A stretch of DNA of 64,000 bases from Tipula vernalis (GCA_958295665.1 OY282558.1:142704577-142768576); one strand, 5' to 3'. Shown: positions 14,620 through 27,503, numbered from the stretch's first letter. Made by a program: numbers and translations. The notes: generated by a model from the letters alone, not told the origin.

Positions 14620-15510
14620 AGGTGATCAGAACTTCGGTCTTCATTAATTCAATTCAAAAATTATTTTAAAATTCAATTTATAACCGACATGTCAAATTTC
14701 ATCATATTTCGTTGAGAAATAGGCAAGTTCCATCGTACTTGGTTATATTCCAGAACTTCTTCCAAAAATTATTTTAGAATCCCATTTCCAATGGACAATT
14801 GGTTGAGAAATAGGCAAGTTTCATCTAAAAATCATATACATATGTTGTACATACATACAAACACTCACTTATATAGACTGCTCAACTGCTCACTAAACAC
14901 TAATCCAACTCCAACCCAACCCAATTCAACACGCAAACGCCCCCAACTCAACCCTCTACCTAAACGCAAACTCTCTTTCAATTCAATCCTTAAACCAGCG
15001 TATATAAAAATTAGCCAACTGCTCACTATATCTTAATCCAACCCCAACTTAAGTCCAACTCAACTTTAACTCAACCCGCAAATTGACCCCTGACTTAATC
15101 TTCAACTCAACCCCAAACTCAATGCCCAACCCAATATTCAAACCAGCAGATTTAAAAAATTGTTAAACATTTCTATAACCAGGTACATATTTTGGGTCAA
15201 TTCGTATGGCAGGTATCCGACCCTCTTGACGCACAGGTTCCAAAAGCTTTTCAAATCTCGGCCTTGATCATAGAAACAGATTGGGGAAAAAAATTCTAAA
15301 TCGGACAAGCCGTTCTCGAGATATCAGCGGTACAGACATGCAGACATCCAGACATCCAGACAGACGGACGGACATTTTTTTAATTTTTTTTTGCTTTATT
15401 AGACTCAGCGGCTTTCAAAACGTCGAGAAAAGTGGTTTTGGACCAACCAAATTTTTGATCATTTTTGACAGAATTTCAATACTTGGTCTTTTTAGACCGA
15501 AGTAATGGAC
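14620..15510 (+). repeat. dispersed repeat family B, copy 1
   Basis: The order of parts is: the phrase GGTGATCAGAACTTCGG (14,620-14,636); about one and a half units containing GAGAAATAGGCAAGTT and TTAGAATCCCATTTCC; a CAACTCAACCC-rich stretch (14,880-15,140); then a conserved tail with AAAAGCTTTTCAAATCTCGG, CAAGCCGTTCTCGA, a CAGACATCCAGACAGACGGA run and TCTTTTTAGACCGAAGTAAT. The same order recurs at 51,600-53,905 in the same orientation. I know of no protein for it. It looks like a non-autonomous or untranslated part of a mobile element. Confidence 0.75.
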
Positions 15511-15529
15511 TAGGCAGAGACAAGAAATA

Positions 15530-16070
15530 TCGCAATTGAATAAAATTTCAGTTCCCAGATGGTTTTGCAGTTCAAATTCTATCGAACTTGAAGTACACGT
15601 ATTTTGTGATGCTAGTTTCTTAGCGTACAAAGCAGTGCTCTATCTTCGGGTTGCCAATGAACGTCGAGAATGTAAAGCCACACTTATTAGCAGTAAATTA
15701 AACGTGGGAAATGTCAAATGTTTAACGATTCCTGTGCGCTGCAGGTTTGTTGACGAAAATGTGGAAAGTTGTAAAAGAAAGTCTAAGTTCACTGAAATCA
15801 GATCGGTTGTAGCATAGTCAGATTCCACAACAATGTTAGATTGGCTAACTATGAATACCAAAATGAAAGATCGGTTTGTGAAGAATTGGATTGCTATGAT
15901 ACTGGAAATGTTTAACATAAATCAGGATTCATGTGCCATCTGATGAAAATTCTGTTGATCTCATATCGAGAAGCGTCAGTGCTGAACAAGTAATCAGCTC
16001 TCCAATTTTGTGGAATGGCCTAATTAGTTGAGAGGTCCTGATAGGTCCTGGACAATCGCCCAATTACAAA
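15530..16070 (+). pseudogene. BEL/Pao retrotransposon Pol relic (RNase H region)
   Basis: The frame at 15,536-15,817 begins ISVPRWFCSSNSIELEVHVF, followed by CDASFLAYKAVLYLRV, which matches the start of the BEL/Pao RNase H (first acidic residue in the CDAS block). It continues with ATLISSKLNVGNVK. After a stop the match resumes with SDSTTMLDWL (about 15,820-15,850), the family's WSDS-type block. Near 15,950-16,020 it reads VDLISRSVSAEQVISS, matching the usual DLISRG block. RT and integrase are absent. It lies right after repeat B, so one element may have carried both, but the other repeat B copy is not followed by the same sequence. Confidence 0.85.
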
Positions 16071-19000
16071 CGAGTCTTCTGTTTCTTTAAAATTACGAAG
16101 GTGGTTTACACGAATTCAGAAGTGGCTAAAAAAATCATGTACACTTTAAAAGACAAATAACGCATTTTAAAAAATGAGCGGTCTTGTACCAACAATGTGT
16201 ACAGTGTTGCAAAGTGAAACGAACCACTCGTTTACGCAAGTTTGAGCAGATTATGCTTGGCTATTTAATGTGCATCACTTAATGCGTAGGGGACACCAGA
16301 CTCATAGTACTGTCCAATGATACGATCGCGAATACCTTTTTAGCTGGCCAGCCGGCCAGTCTTGGGTTTTGCAGTGACATGTTCATAGGAGCTAGCAGAC
16401 AACTCAAGGGTTGGTATAAACAGTTGAAAATAAATTCTAATCTAATCTCTAAATATCTTTTAAGGTAAGAAGTGTCATGCCATTTTATTTTTTGCTTTTT
16501 GGGTGCAGAGGAAGCGGCGGTCAAGAGCTTTAAAACCCATCTAAAATGGGTAGTGAGCCAGAATGTGCAAATGAATGGGTAGTTTTTGTCAAACCGGAAG
16601 AGGTATATACAACCAGCCAACGTTAAATGAGGTGGCGGTTGTATTTCTCGGCATCCAAATACGGGCAGATCCTACAATTACTTTCAAAACCCAGTAATGT
16701 TTTATCATGGTGAGAATGGATGGCACCTCCAATTTTTCCAGGTACATATTCAGACACCGGAGACACCTAAAGTAAAAATTCTAAGCTCTTAATTTATAAT
16801 CATATCGAATTATGGTGAATGGCGATGAATACAACCACCTTCATCTAATGTTTATTTGAAAAAATCAGCCGAAATTTATAGCGTTATTTAGACTAAAAAT
16901 TAGCAGGGGTTTTCTTCAAGTGGACATCTATGGATTGTGGCCTAAAGTTTCGTACTACCTAAAATATTTGGAACTCATAATATAGAAAACGTAAATAGTG
17001 TGAAATCTACAAAAAATAAAAATGCAAGGGTAGAGACTATTTCGGCTATATTTCAAAATGTCGACTTACGTGTTCGAAGGTCGATCTGTCCCGAATGTTT
17101 GAAAACGGTTGATCGGGTGATTCACACAACTTGGATAAAAATGCACATATGGGAAGACACATTTCGGGAGGCATGTAGGCAATGGAAACTGGCAATGATC
17201 ATACTCAACCTAAAAATTTCCTAGATATAAATGAACCCCCCATCCTAGGCATTTATAAACGAATGCGGGAAAAGGTGTTTTCTTGAAGCCCCTAGAGTAT
17301 TGGCAATTAATTCCTCATAAACTTGATTTTAGCAAGACTATGAAGTCAAGGGAAAATCGCCTTAAATGTGACGCTACCCCTTTCTTATCAGGTGGGTGAA
17401 CAGCCGATTCTACGTTCAAAATACCTAAAGATACAGTACGTACTGACGTCAAGGGATAATGGTATGGTCATATTTTAAGAAAATATTGTGAGATTGTGGG
17501 GATGAATACCGATGACCAACAAAAAGTGCATTGAGGCCTTAAATCTCACCTTAATTGATATTAAAAATGTGATTCTTTGCACAGTTTTTTCGTTTAGAGC
17601 AGAGAATTCTTTTAGATTACTCCTTGATAAAAAACAAGAGGATCCACAATAAAGAACAACTCTAAGGTTTCACAACCCTCTGTGTTCGGGCATCGTTAAC
17701 AATTTTAATCTTTAAACAATATAAGTGTGAAGAAAGGGGCGGTCAACTATCATACAGTTATCAATGAAGATTTTGCAGTACACTACCATACATAATATTT
17801 TAAATCAATAAAAATTAGAGGTTTACCAGCCCATTAAATCGTCCTTAAGGCTGAAGCGCCCATTATGCTGAGGAACCTAATTTTTGTTACCGAGTCTTGA
17901 ATATGTACATTATTGAAGGCCCCCTCAATCCGATGCATCGCAATTTACGAAAACCCAAATTGAAATCAAACTAAACCACAAATCAACGGTGCATTAAAAT
18001 TCACATATCTATGTATATCTATAGGACATGCGTGGAAATCAAGCCAAAAATAAGTCATACGTTTATTTTTAGCTTTAAGCTCCCTTACGTACCTCAAATT
18101 CCTATGTGCATGATTGCGGACCAATACCATTAAAATACAAAACACGTCTAAACATTTGTCGTCCTTATCCCATTTATACATTCATCACGTAACATAATAA
18201 TCAGGATAACAAATGCTCGATTTCAGTGCATTTACAATAAAAATCTCATAAAGCGACTAAACAACAATATGATTGTGTATTATAGAAATCCAACTTCCGC
18301 ATAATGGAATCTCTGCACCCACTTTATATGTACAGAACTTTATGAACATAAAAAAATATTGTTGAGACGTGAAACTTAATCTTCAAATTGTGATTTATGA
18401 TTTCATTACAAATTGTATTTATGTATATATATGTATATACGAATCAGTTAAAATGTACTCACAATGCAACACAACAATATTGTACAGACATATGTTTGTA
18501 CGTTTTTTTCTGCTACAGCATAAATATTTTATTATGATGGTTTGTGATAAGTTTTATGTAAATCGATTTGTTATAGTTTTGTAATCCGAATAATATGTAA
18601 ATGTAAAGTATTGCTTATATGCAAAAGTTATATGAAGAATACAAAAAAAAAAAAAAAAATTTAATGGATTTTGCATAAATTTTTATGGTTCTATAATATA
18701 AATTGTAATTTATTTAATAAATACATTAGTGTAGAAAGTTTGTTGCATGATTTATGGAGTTCGATCGTATAAGAGTCAAAAGACGTTGTGAACTAATTTA
18801 TTATTACGTTACATCTTGAAATCCATAACTCGTTCCCACCATCAATTTTCCAAAAAAGTTGTATTAACATTTAGTGGTAACCCATAATTTTCCTTGTATT
18901 AAAGTTACATAAATAACCGAAATCAATCAATACCAATAAATAAACAATAAAACCCCACAAAAGTAATAAAAATCTGTTCAAACAATTAATGCGTGATTAA

Positions 19001-19978
19001 TTACACTATATAGTATACAGTTGCGTTCAACTAAATGGAAATTCAAGCCCATAGATACATATGTATTTAACTGTCCACCCACAACAAACTATCCACACCC
19101 CCTTGATATACACGTATAGATAGAATATCAACAAACGAATGAATATTTTAAATAAAAAAAATATTTATGATGCCATTCCAGACCACAATATATATACATA
19201 TGTATAATTGACTGTTCACTCATAATTTTGTCGATTTGTACTTAAACAAGCATAAAATATGTCCACATACTATATACATACGTTTGTATGTGGGTAATAT
19301 GAAGTTGAGTAATTTTTTATATGTTAAGCATACATTTTTTGATTGATTGGTTGGTTTTCCTGATTTTTGTGACAAAATCAATTCTTTTTACTCAGCCATT
19401 GAACGTTTATATTGATTTACATCTAATATCTCGGTTTGGGCCGTAAATTTCTCTAGATGAAAAAAACGTATCGGCTTGCCGTCCACCGCAACAAATCACA
19501 AGAATCCATTGAAAAAGTAACGAATGGAAATGTAAAATGTGTAACTTTGGCAGTACTCTTAAGAAGGATCGTTGCGCAAGGGAATATAGGAAAGTAATAT
19601 CTAACACCACATAAAATTCTCTCAAATGCAATTTATATCTAAGAAAATTTAGTTTGGCCTCTTGCCTATCCTATGACATTTCCGCGAATTTCCTTTAAGG
19701 TAAGACTACCATTCACAGTCCGTATCAACTTACATGATAGGGAATCAATTAATATAAAAACCTACACAAACCTTAATAGGCTTTGTCAATCTATGTTCGA
19801 TCAGTGGTTTGTTACAATAAATTTTAGTACTCCTTTAACGATGATTACACAGGCATGCAAAAAAGGGTTAAACATTTTTTTCATTTAATTGAACCATCGT
19901 ATACGAAGTAATTTTTTGCGCTGAATTCGAACCTGGCCAGAGAATTACCATATAACGTAAGGTTTTTAAGTGAGGTAT
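16071..19978. other. intergenic DNA with scattered unidentified coding-like pieces
   Basis: A plus-strand stretch at 17,000-17,224 and pieces around 17,480-17,690 look like decayed coding sequence but match no family I can name. The open stretch at 16,279-16,620 on minus has no domain. The region from 17,760 to 19,978 is AT-rich, with TATG/CATA tracts and an A run at about 18,642-18,659. Confidence 0.35.
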
Positions 19979-19979
19979 G

Positions 19980-20372
19980 TAAAAAGTGTGTTTTTGGTAT
20001 TTTTGAACCTGAAATAACTCAAGACTTAAAAGAGTTAGGACAAATTTGACAACGGGATCATATTAAGTGTTCAAAAATCTACGGTAAACCATATTATATA
20101 GTAAGTATAAAAAAATTTAAAGAAATCTATTTGTATTAACAAGTTCTCAGTCTGATAAGTTCTCATTATGTATAATCTAAGAATTTCATAAGCACGCGTA
20201 AATTGTTTTCCGTCTCATTTTATAACTAAATGATCTGCAAATTCTTATATTTCTAATGTTTTTTTGTCTTAGGTTTTGGTATGCTAAATAAGATCCCGTT
20301 GTCAGATTTGCCATAACTCCTTTTGGCCTTCAGTTATTTCAAGTGAAATAGTGCCAAAAACATGCTTTTTGA
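19980..20372. repeat. inverted repeat, about 85-bp arms
   Basis: The left arm (19,980-20,065) contains GTTTTTGGTATTTTTGAACC, GAAATAACT and GACAACGGGATCATATT. The right arm (20,286-20,372) is its diverged reverse complement (AGATCCCGTTGTCAGATTTG, CAGTTATTTCAAGTG, GCCAAAAACATGC). The spacer is about 220 bp of AT-rich DNA. The structure resembles a MITE or small foldback element; no target duplication was identified. Confidence 0.7.
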
Positions 20373-20558
20373 CAATCCGCCGACCCACCTTTGGCATGAA
20401 GCAATGCAATGTGCAGGTTGTTTAAACAAAAGCGGGTCTATAGCCGTTCGTCCTCGATTTGGCTACTGCGGCGTAAATGAACTGCGAAAGAGTTGGGAGT
20501 GCCTTGAGCCCCAGAAAAAGATGGCATAGATGAAAACCAAAAGAAAAAAAAAAAAAAA

Positions 20559-21335
20559 AAGGTTTGTATCACTGGATTGTGAATAAAACAACATCAATTC
20601 AGTTTATCACCACGAATTTATTTATTTCACACAAGAATTATTACAACACAATTTTTTAACAATAATTCATAAAATCATTTTATTTAATTTTTACACAATT
20701 TTACTGTACACTTATAATTTTTATTTTGCACTAAAACACTTTTTAAATCACTTTTTAATTCATTTTTAATCTTCACACTATCGCTTACCAAATACTAATA
20801 ATCCAATTCGATCTCGTTCGCCTCTTATATACACAAATCAAACTTCTAGAAATTTCAAAACTTTTCCAGTAAGAATAGTGTAGAAACATATAGAAAAGTT
20901 TTATCATGGAAAATACCATTTTAGTACGGTAAAACATTGAGCTATTAGGTTGTAATAGAATAAGTTAAATTAATAGCTCAATGTTTTACTGTACTAAAAT
21001 GGAATTTTTCATGATAAAACTGTTCTAAATATTTCTAGACTATTCTTACTGAAAAAGTCATGAAGTTTCGTTTGCGTTTATATAAAAGGCGAACGAAGTC
21101 AAATTGGATTATTAGTATTTAGTACGCGATAGTTTGAAAATTAAAAAGGAATTAAAAAGTGTTGTAGTGCGCTTTAAAAATAAAAAGTGTACAGTAAAAT
21201 TGTGCGAATATTAAAATAAAGTGATTTTCTGAATTATCGTTAATTACTTGTGTTAATTTTTGTGTGACATAAATAAATTCGTTGGTAATACATTGAATTG
21301 TTTTGTTTTATTCATAATTCAGTGATACGAACCTT
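20559..21335. mobile_element. foldback element with two LTR-like arms
   Basis: Two arms of about 365-390 bp (20,559-20,947 and 20,971-21,335) are diverged reverse complements around a 23-nt spacer. The innermost and outermost parts match clearly: GTAAAACATTGAGCTATTA against TAATAGCTCAATGTTTTACT, and GGTTTGTATCACTG against CAGTGATACGAACC. Each arm carries a TATA-like box pointing outward (TATATAAAAGG at 21,079-21,089; its counterpart near 20,823-20,834). Downstream AATAAA words lie near 21,211-21,217 and 21,271-21,277. The arms resemble inverted solo LTRs or a foldback transposon. A run of A residues abuts the left end. Confidence 0.75.
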
Positions 21336-23831
21336 GATTGACAAGGCAAGAACGTAACAATATTGAAAATTAGGATGACGATTTCAACCCTCGAGAATGG
21401 TATGAATATCTAAAATTTTATCATAATCGGCTACAAAATAGCAATGCACCATCCTAATTGGTCAAATTCAGAAACATTATGTATCGGGCAGCATCAGTAC
21501 AACATGGATTTATTGCTTTGCAATTGGAACAACCTACATATTTGCAACATAAATTGCTTGTTATAGTCATGTAAAACAAAAACGAAAAGTGTCCAATTGC
21601 AACTAAGACTGTAACCGAAACCAGTGATAAATATTTTTTAGTACAAATTTTAGACAAATTTTTGAAAAATATTTCCCTACATTCACAAATTTTTATTACG
21701 CTGCCCGAATTGTGTAATAATTCTTTTGAAGTATTCCCCTTCTGTCATATTGTTTTAATAGCAAGCAACTCATTTTTTATACGCATCGAATTGGCTTTCG
21801 TCTAATATTATATATTGTAGCGTATAGGGCTGTATTGATGGTGCAATAATTCTCGCAAAAATTTGGAAAATATAATACGATAGCTAGTTTATATACAGGA
21901 AATGGGAAGGTCATGGGTATTCTCAAATCAGAATTGAAAGGCAAAATAAAAAATACTGGAGGCAACTCTATTACGGATTAAAATAAATCGTTAATGATTA
22001 CAAATTAATCCTTTAATAGCATTAATAATCTGTCAGGCGATAGTGGTAGCTCTCAAATTTACTCCCTAGATCAATATGCCATATACATAAATAAGAACCT
22101 TTAGTTGACATAAACTAGAAGAAAATAATTGTCGACAAGCTGCTGCAGTTGAACATTTTTATGTTGCTATTATTATGTTGCTGCAAACGATATATTATGT
22201 TATCGTATTGACTAGTTGACATTTTTATTTCGACCGAACAATTATTCTGTTTGTGTCAAAAATTATCATAGCAAAAGATCGTGATAATTTGAGTGTATGC
22301 GATTTTTTCAAAAAAATATCAAAAATGTGTACTAAAAAATATTTATCGCAGGTTTCGGGCACAGTCTTAGCAAGAAATTATACAAAATAATTTCATGACT
22401 CATTGGTTTAATTTGACATACATAAAGTGTACCATTCTCAGTTTTTCATGTGGAATTTCTACAACAATAAACGTTATGATTGTTGCTTGTAAAAAAATTT
22501 ATAAAATTCCAATAACTCAATGCGCTAAGTTCCTATGTTTTTTTCGGTATTGTATACCAAACATTTTTTGATTGGGTACGACCAATCCAAAACGTAAAAT
22601 AATTGTAGGTAGTGGAACTAAAGACAGTAAGTTTTGGTTGTTCGAGAAGTAACTCGGAAAAAATTCGTGGTGGATTTGCTCAACGGAGTAAATCTAATTT
22701 TTTTGGACGACTGAATTTTTAGTTCTCGAGTCAGTAACGCGAAAATTCGGGAGAATAAATTTTGTTTTCCGATATATCGTGGCGGTAATTTTAGAATACT
22801 TTTATACAAAATAGTTTGCAAATTTTTATTTTTTATTTTTTGTTTGGTTGAGTAGAAATCATAAACATTGAGTGACTTATGTATATTACGAGTACATATA
22901 TGAGTTTTATTGAAGTTACCTATTGAAAAGCTTTTTTTTGTGTTTATTGTTGTTAAAAGAAAGAATTAAATTAAAAATTTTAACTAATGAATGAATAAAA
23001 AGAATAAAGGAATTGTACTGATAAAATAATAAATATTGTGAATAGCTTTTCATTTTCGTGTTCTAATTTTATTGTTGTGAATTTGTGGATTAAATTAAAA
23101 GTAGGTGTTGGTGATTTTTTTTTGTGCTGATCTACAAGGAAAGAAAGCAAGCGGCTGCCAAACTAACCCTGAGTGGAGGGCCCCCCCCCACAACATACGG
23201 CTACAACAAGGTCCAAATCGCCTCTCACGGAACCCCATGCCATCCTGCTAAGCTAGTAGGGGCAGATAGACGTGTTAAGTAAAGTGATAGGACAATTTCT
23301 ATGTAACAGTGAGAAGTGATGTTTTTGCCCCTAACCTTACTATTACAAGTATTAACAAATAATTTGAAAATCCCATTTTAATAGCTCATATCCAATTCCA
23401 TCATATTCATTCAAGCAACTTCCGCCAAAATCACCGGGACATTTCTGTGACAACAAACCATAATAGTTTAGCTACATTTAATGGAGAAATGACTTTTGAT
23501 ATATAATAGCCCGATAACTACGCTGATTTCAAATAAAGAAAATGTAAAATAACCCATTGTTATTGTATAACCCACGCTGCTAGGGGCAACGTGAGTTATA
23601 TTTGGTATAACAAATGTTGAGTAGTCATTGGAAAATTATTCGTAGCCAAATTGAATGAAAAACTATATTCCAAAAATTAATTAAATTAAAGTACACCATG
23701 ACAATTTAAAGAACGGTCACTATGATAAAATGTATTTCAAAATTCAATGCTCCAGTGTGAAAACACAAAATGGAACTATTTCTTATTAATTTACGAAATT
23801 TATTTCAACAAAAGTGGATAAAACGTTGTAT
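21336..23831. other. intergenic DNA, no gene seen
   Basis: No recognised coding or RNA gene. A more GC-rich patch at 23,140-23,280, including a run of nine C residues, stands out from the AT-rich background and may be the end of an unidentified repeat. Confidence 0.4.
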
Positions 23832-23944
23832 GGCACTCGTAAGCAAAGAGATATTATCCACTCGGGATAATGTCCCACTCGGCTATCGCCTCGTGGGACA
23901 AACTTATCCTTCATGGATAATATCGTGTTTTGCTCACTAGTACC
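23832..23944. repeat. long imperfect hairpin, about 113 nt
   Basis: The left arm contains TGGCACTCGTAAGCAAAGAG, ATATTATCC, GGATAA and TGTCCCAC. The right arm carries the complements in order: GTGGGACA, TTATCC, GGATAATATC, TTTTGCTCACTAGTACCA. The terminal loop is about 14 nt (TCGGCTATCGCCTC). The stem is roughly 48 nt per side with small mismatches. It could be a MITE remnant or a transcribed hairpin; the sequence alone does not decide. Confidence 0.7.
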
Positions 23945-25324
23945 ATAAATAACTATTATTACATTGACGTAATCTTTTTCCAATGAACATTTCTCTATTT
24001 TCAACTTTTTTCGCTCCAATTATTCACTAAAAAATACATCAAGGAATCGAAACGGCTTAATTGATTCATTCGAAAATTACGGCTTCCTGAATCAGTTACG
24101 CGAAATTCTCGATGCGAAATTTATTCATTTTAACTATGAATTAATTTCGAATTAAACTGAATTAATCCGCACGAAATTAATTCATTTTTTGTGAGGAAAT
24201 AATTAATTCCTAGTTATACATTAATTTTGCAATGAAAAACAATGAAAATAGAGTCTTATAATTTATTTTTACCTTCTGGTTTAACAATAATAAGTCTTCT
24301 CAATCTTTTGTAATCCATTAAGTTTTCAGTAATTTTTCGTCAGGGATTTGGCGGAACTAATTGCCGCGGAGTTAATTCGGGCTCCTTAAAATTCCATTAG
24401 TGGCACTCAAACCATTTTTTTTTAACCCACAGGACAGGTTAAATTTTTAGAAGTCATTTTAATAAAACAAATTTATTAAAAAATGTACAATATACTTAGA
24501 GGCAAAAGCAAAATTACAGATTAATATCACGTCGTTTTTAAACTTACATAATACCTGTTCGAAGGCTTCGAATTTGTGTTATCTTCATTTTCGGTTCCAC
24601 GTGTTCCTACCAAACTTTTAGAAATTTTAAAATTTAAAAATCTAAAGCATTCATTCAATGTGTGATTTTAAAATAAATCTCAGAGTATTAGAAAAGTGGT
24701 TATAATTATAATTTATAGTTATAGGGCTTTTGTAAAAAAGAAAACTTTTGTTCTTATTATACGTTGGAATAATAATTCTTTTAGTTGTTTCTTGTTATGA
24801 ATTTTCTCAAATAATTAATTACATTTGAAATAGTTGAAATATTTAGCAAAAGCATTACTTAATTTTAAATTAATTTGAACTACAGTTTATTAAAAATATA
24901 AAAAAAACTCAAAATACCTTAAATAAAGACATCATAAATAAATTTTTTTTTTTTATAATTTAAAAAATTTTAATAATTTAAAAATTATGAAAAATATAAA
25001 ATAAAAAAATTTAAATAAAACAAATATTATAAAACAGAGACGGCTTTTAGTTTAAAATTTATCACAAAAACTATTGAAAAACATTTTTGCTTAAAATCTC
25101 TTCGAAATTTAAAATGAAAAGAATGCAAATAGTAAATTTTTAGGGCCACAAGAAATAAATAATGGATTGAATTCAAATACATGTGAAGTTTATACTATAA
25201 TTCTCCTAAAACAACATTATGCTTCTTGAATGTATTCCTGTAATGTCAACATTCAGGCGGTCTAAAAAAAACGTCAAAATGCTTGATATAAAATAAAATA
25301 TTTCTTATTTAAGTATTAAATATG
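23945..25324. other. AT-rich intergenic DNA, no gene seen
   Basis: Rich in ATTAATTC words at 24,100-24,230 and homopolymer-like AT tracts at 24,880-25,030. No coding or RNA gene recognised. Confidence 0.45.
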
Positions 25325-26388
25325 TTACTACCCTATTAGGGAAACTGGTGAGAACGACCTATGACCGTGTTTAGTATTACGTCACGTTTGACAACCTTAC
25401 CAAATATATGGCGTTTTTTCAGAAACATGCACATTTCAATATGCAAAATCCATGATAAAATTGCACAAATCGCTGATATGTTAGCTGGTATATACATTTT
25501 ACTACCCTATTAGGGAAACAGATGATAACGACCTATAGCCCCATTTAGTATTACATCAAGTTCGACACCCCTACCAAATATATGGAGCTTTTGCAGAAAC
25601 ATGCCCATTTCAATATGCAAAATTGAGGATAAAATTCCACAAATCGTTGATAGGAAAACCGATGAGAACGACCTATAGCCCTGTTTGGTATTACGTCAAG
25701 TTCGACACCCCTACCAAATATATGGCGTTTTTTCAGAAACATGCACATTTCAATATGCAAAATCCTTGATAAAATTGCACAAATCGCTGATTAGTTTGCT
25801 GGTACGTTCATCTTACTACCCTATTAGGGAGACCGATGAGAACGACCTATCACCCTGTTTAGTATTACGTTAAGTTCAACACCCCTACCAAATATATGGA
25901 GTTTTTGCAGAAACATGCACATTTCAATATGCAAAATGCATGATAAAATTCTACAAATCGCTGATAAGTTGGCTGGTATATACATGTTACTACCCTATTA
26001 GGGAAACTGATGAGAACGACCTACAGCCCTGTTTAGTATTACGTCAAGTTCGACACCCCTACCAAAAATATGGAGTTTTAGCAGAAACTTGCACTACAAA
26101 TCGTTGATTAGTTTGCTGGTATATACATCTTACTACCCTATTAGGGAAACCGATGAGAACAACCTATAACCCTATTTAGTATTAAGTCATTTTCGACACC
26201 CCTACCAAATATATGGAGTTTTTCCAGAAGCATGTCCATTTCAATATGCGAACTGCATGATAAAATTTCACATATCGCTGATTAGTTTGCTGGTATATTC
26301 ATCTAACTCTCCTATTAGAGAGACCGATTAGAACGACCTATAACCCTGTTTAGTATTACGTCATTTTCGACACCCCTACCAAATATGG
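25325..26388. repeat. tandem satellite, 174-bp units, about seven copies
   Basis: The unit begins TTACTACCCTATTAGGGAAA and includes GAGAACGACCTAT, TTAGTATTACGTCA, CACCCCTACCAAATATATGG, CAATATGCAAAAT and CACAAATCGCTGAT. Units begin at 25,325, 25,499, about 25,651 (start deleted), 25,813, 25,987, 26,130 and 26,304. Full-length spacing is 174 bp in three cases (25,325-25,499, 25,813-25,987, 26,130-26,304). The 25,987 unit is shortened to 143 bp by an internal deletion, and the last is partial. Open frames across the array follow from the repeat and are not genes. Confidence 0.93.
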
Positions 26389-27503
26389 AATTAGCAAACA
26401 ATTTTTCTCCAAATATTTACATAAATTACATATTTATTCCCTGATTATACGTTTAATGTTTACATTATTAAAAATATTTAAAAATTCAATTCTTTATGCA
26501 ATCGCCTAAATTTCTGCAGTATACTAATACAATCATGTTTTTTAATTGGTGTTGTTGTTTTAGGAAAACTTTAGGATAAAATTCACAGCGGTGAATTCAA
26601 CATGTTACAAATTTTGTAATTTTATAATCTTTTGTTTTCCAAATATCATAACCTATAAGCAAACTAGTTTTCAAAAGCTGGGGTAAAACCAATAAACCAG
26701 AAAGCACCATCTGGAGTTAAACGAATTGTAACAACTTCACAAAAACTCGGTTACATGCTCGATCCAGCTAGCAAGCAAACTATGTGTCAGTCAGAAATAA
26801 GACAATTTGTAGGTAAAATTATGAAAAGTGGCTATGCAATTTTTAAAGAAAAAAGTTGAATTGCAGTTACTTTATTTTGTTCCACTAAAATTCCTTGCTT
26901 CTTAGCTTTTGAGCATCGAAAAGTATTGATATTATAGCGTGAAAAGGTAATTTTATAATTTTTTCAGAGGCTCGCTGTGAAAACTGATTTATTTTGACTT
27001 TTCAATCAGTTGTACATCAATTGCGCTGTATTCTGACACAGCTAAACTAACTAAAAACGAAAAGCTTTTAAAGAGTTGGTTACTAAGAGGCTCTTTTCAT
27101 ATGATGATATAAGGTTGTGAAATTGCGATGAACAAAATGTACTAATGGAGTTAATATTCATTGAACAAAGAATTAGTCCCGCTCCTAAAACACAAAATTG
27201 GCTCTCGTTCCGCAGTTTCACTAAAAATAAGCGATCGACTGAGTTTTGGAAATGAAGTGGAAAGGGAAAAGGAAAGGGAATTTATATATTTGGAAGGGGA
27301 ATTTTCCCAATCAGATAAGGGAATTTTAAAATTTGCGCAAGGATGACATGAAATGTTGTAGCTTTCTTTTGTTTTCGTATTGCAGTTATTAAAAATTTAA
27401 TGTGGCCTTCCTTTTTAATGGGGGATTTTTATTTTCATTAAAATAATGATATCCCATAAAAACATTACAGTAAACTATAAAATTTATAAAATATATAAAA
27501 TTA
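26389..27503. other. intergenic DNA, no gene seen
   Basis: No domain recognised. A Lys/Glu-rich open stretch at 27,161-27,346 spans a GGAAAGGGAAAAGG-like purine tract and is probably chance. Confidence 0.4.

Noticed and set aside
16279..16620. Minus-strand open frame of 113 codons
   Set aside because: No domain; the plus-strand reading is equally unconvincing, so it is left unassigned.
25325..26388. CRISPR-like array
   Set aside because: The whole 174-bp unit repeats without unique spacers, and the setting is an insect genome; it is a satellite.
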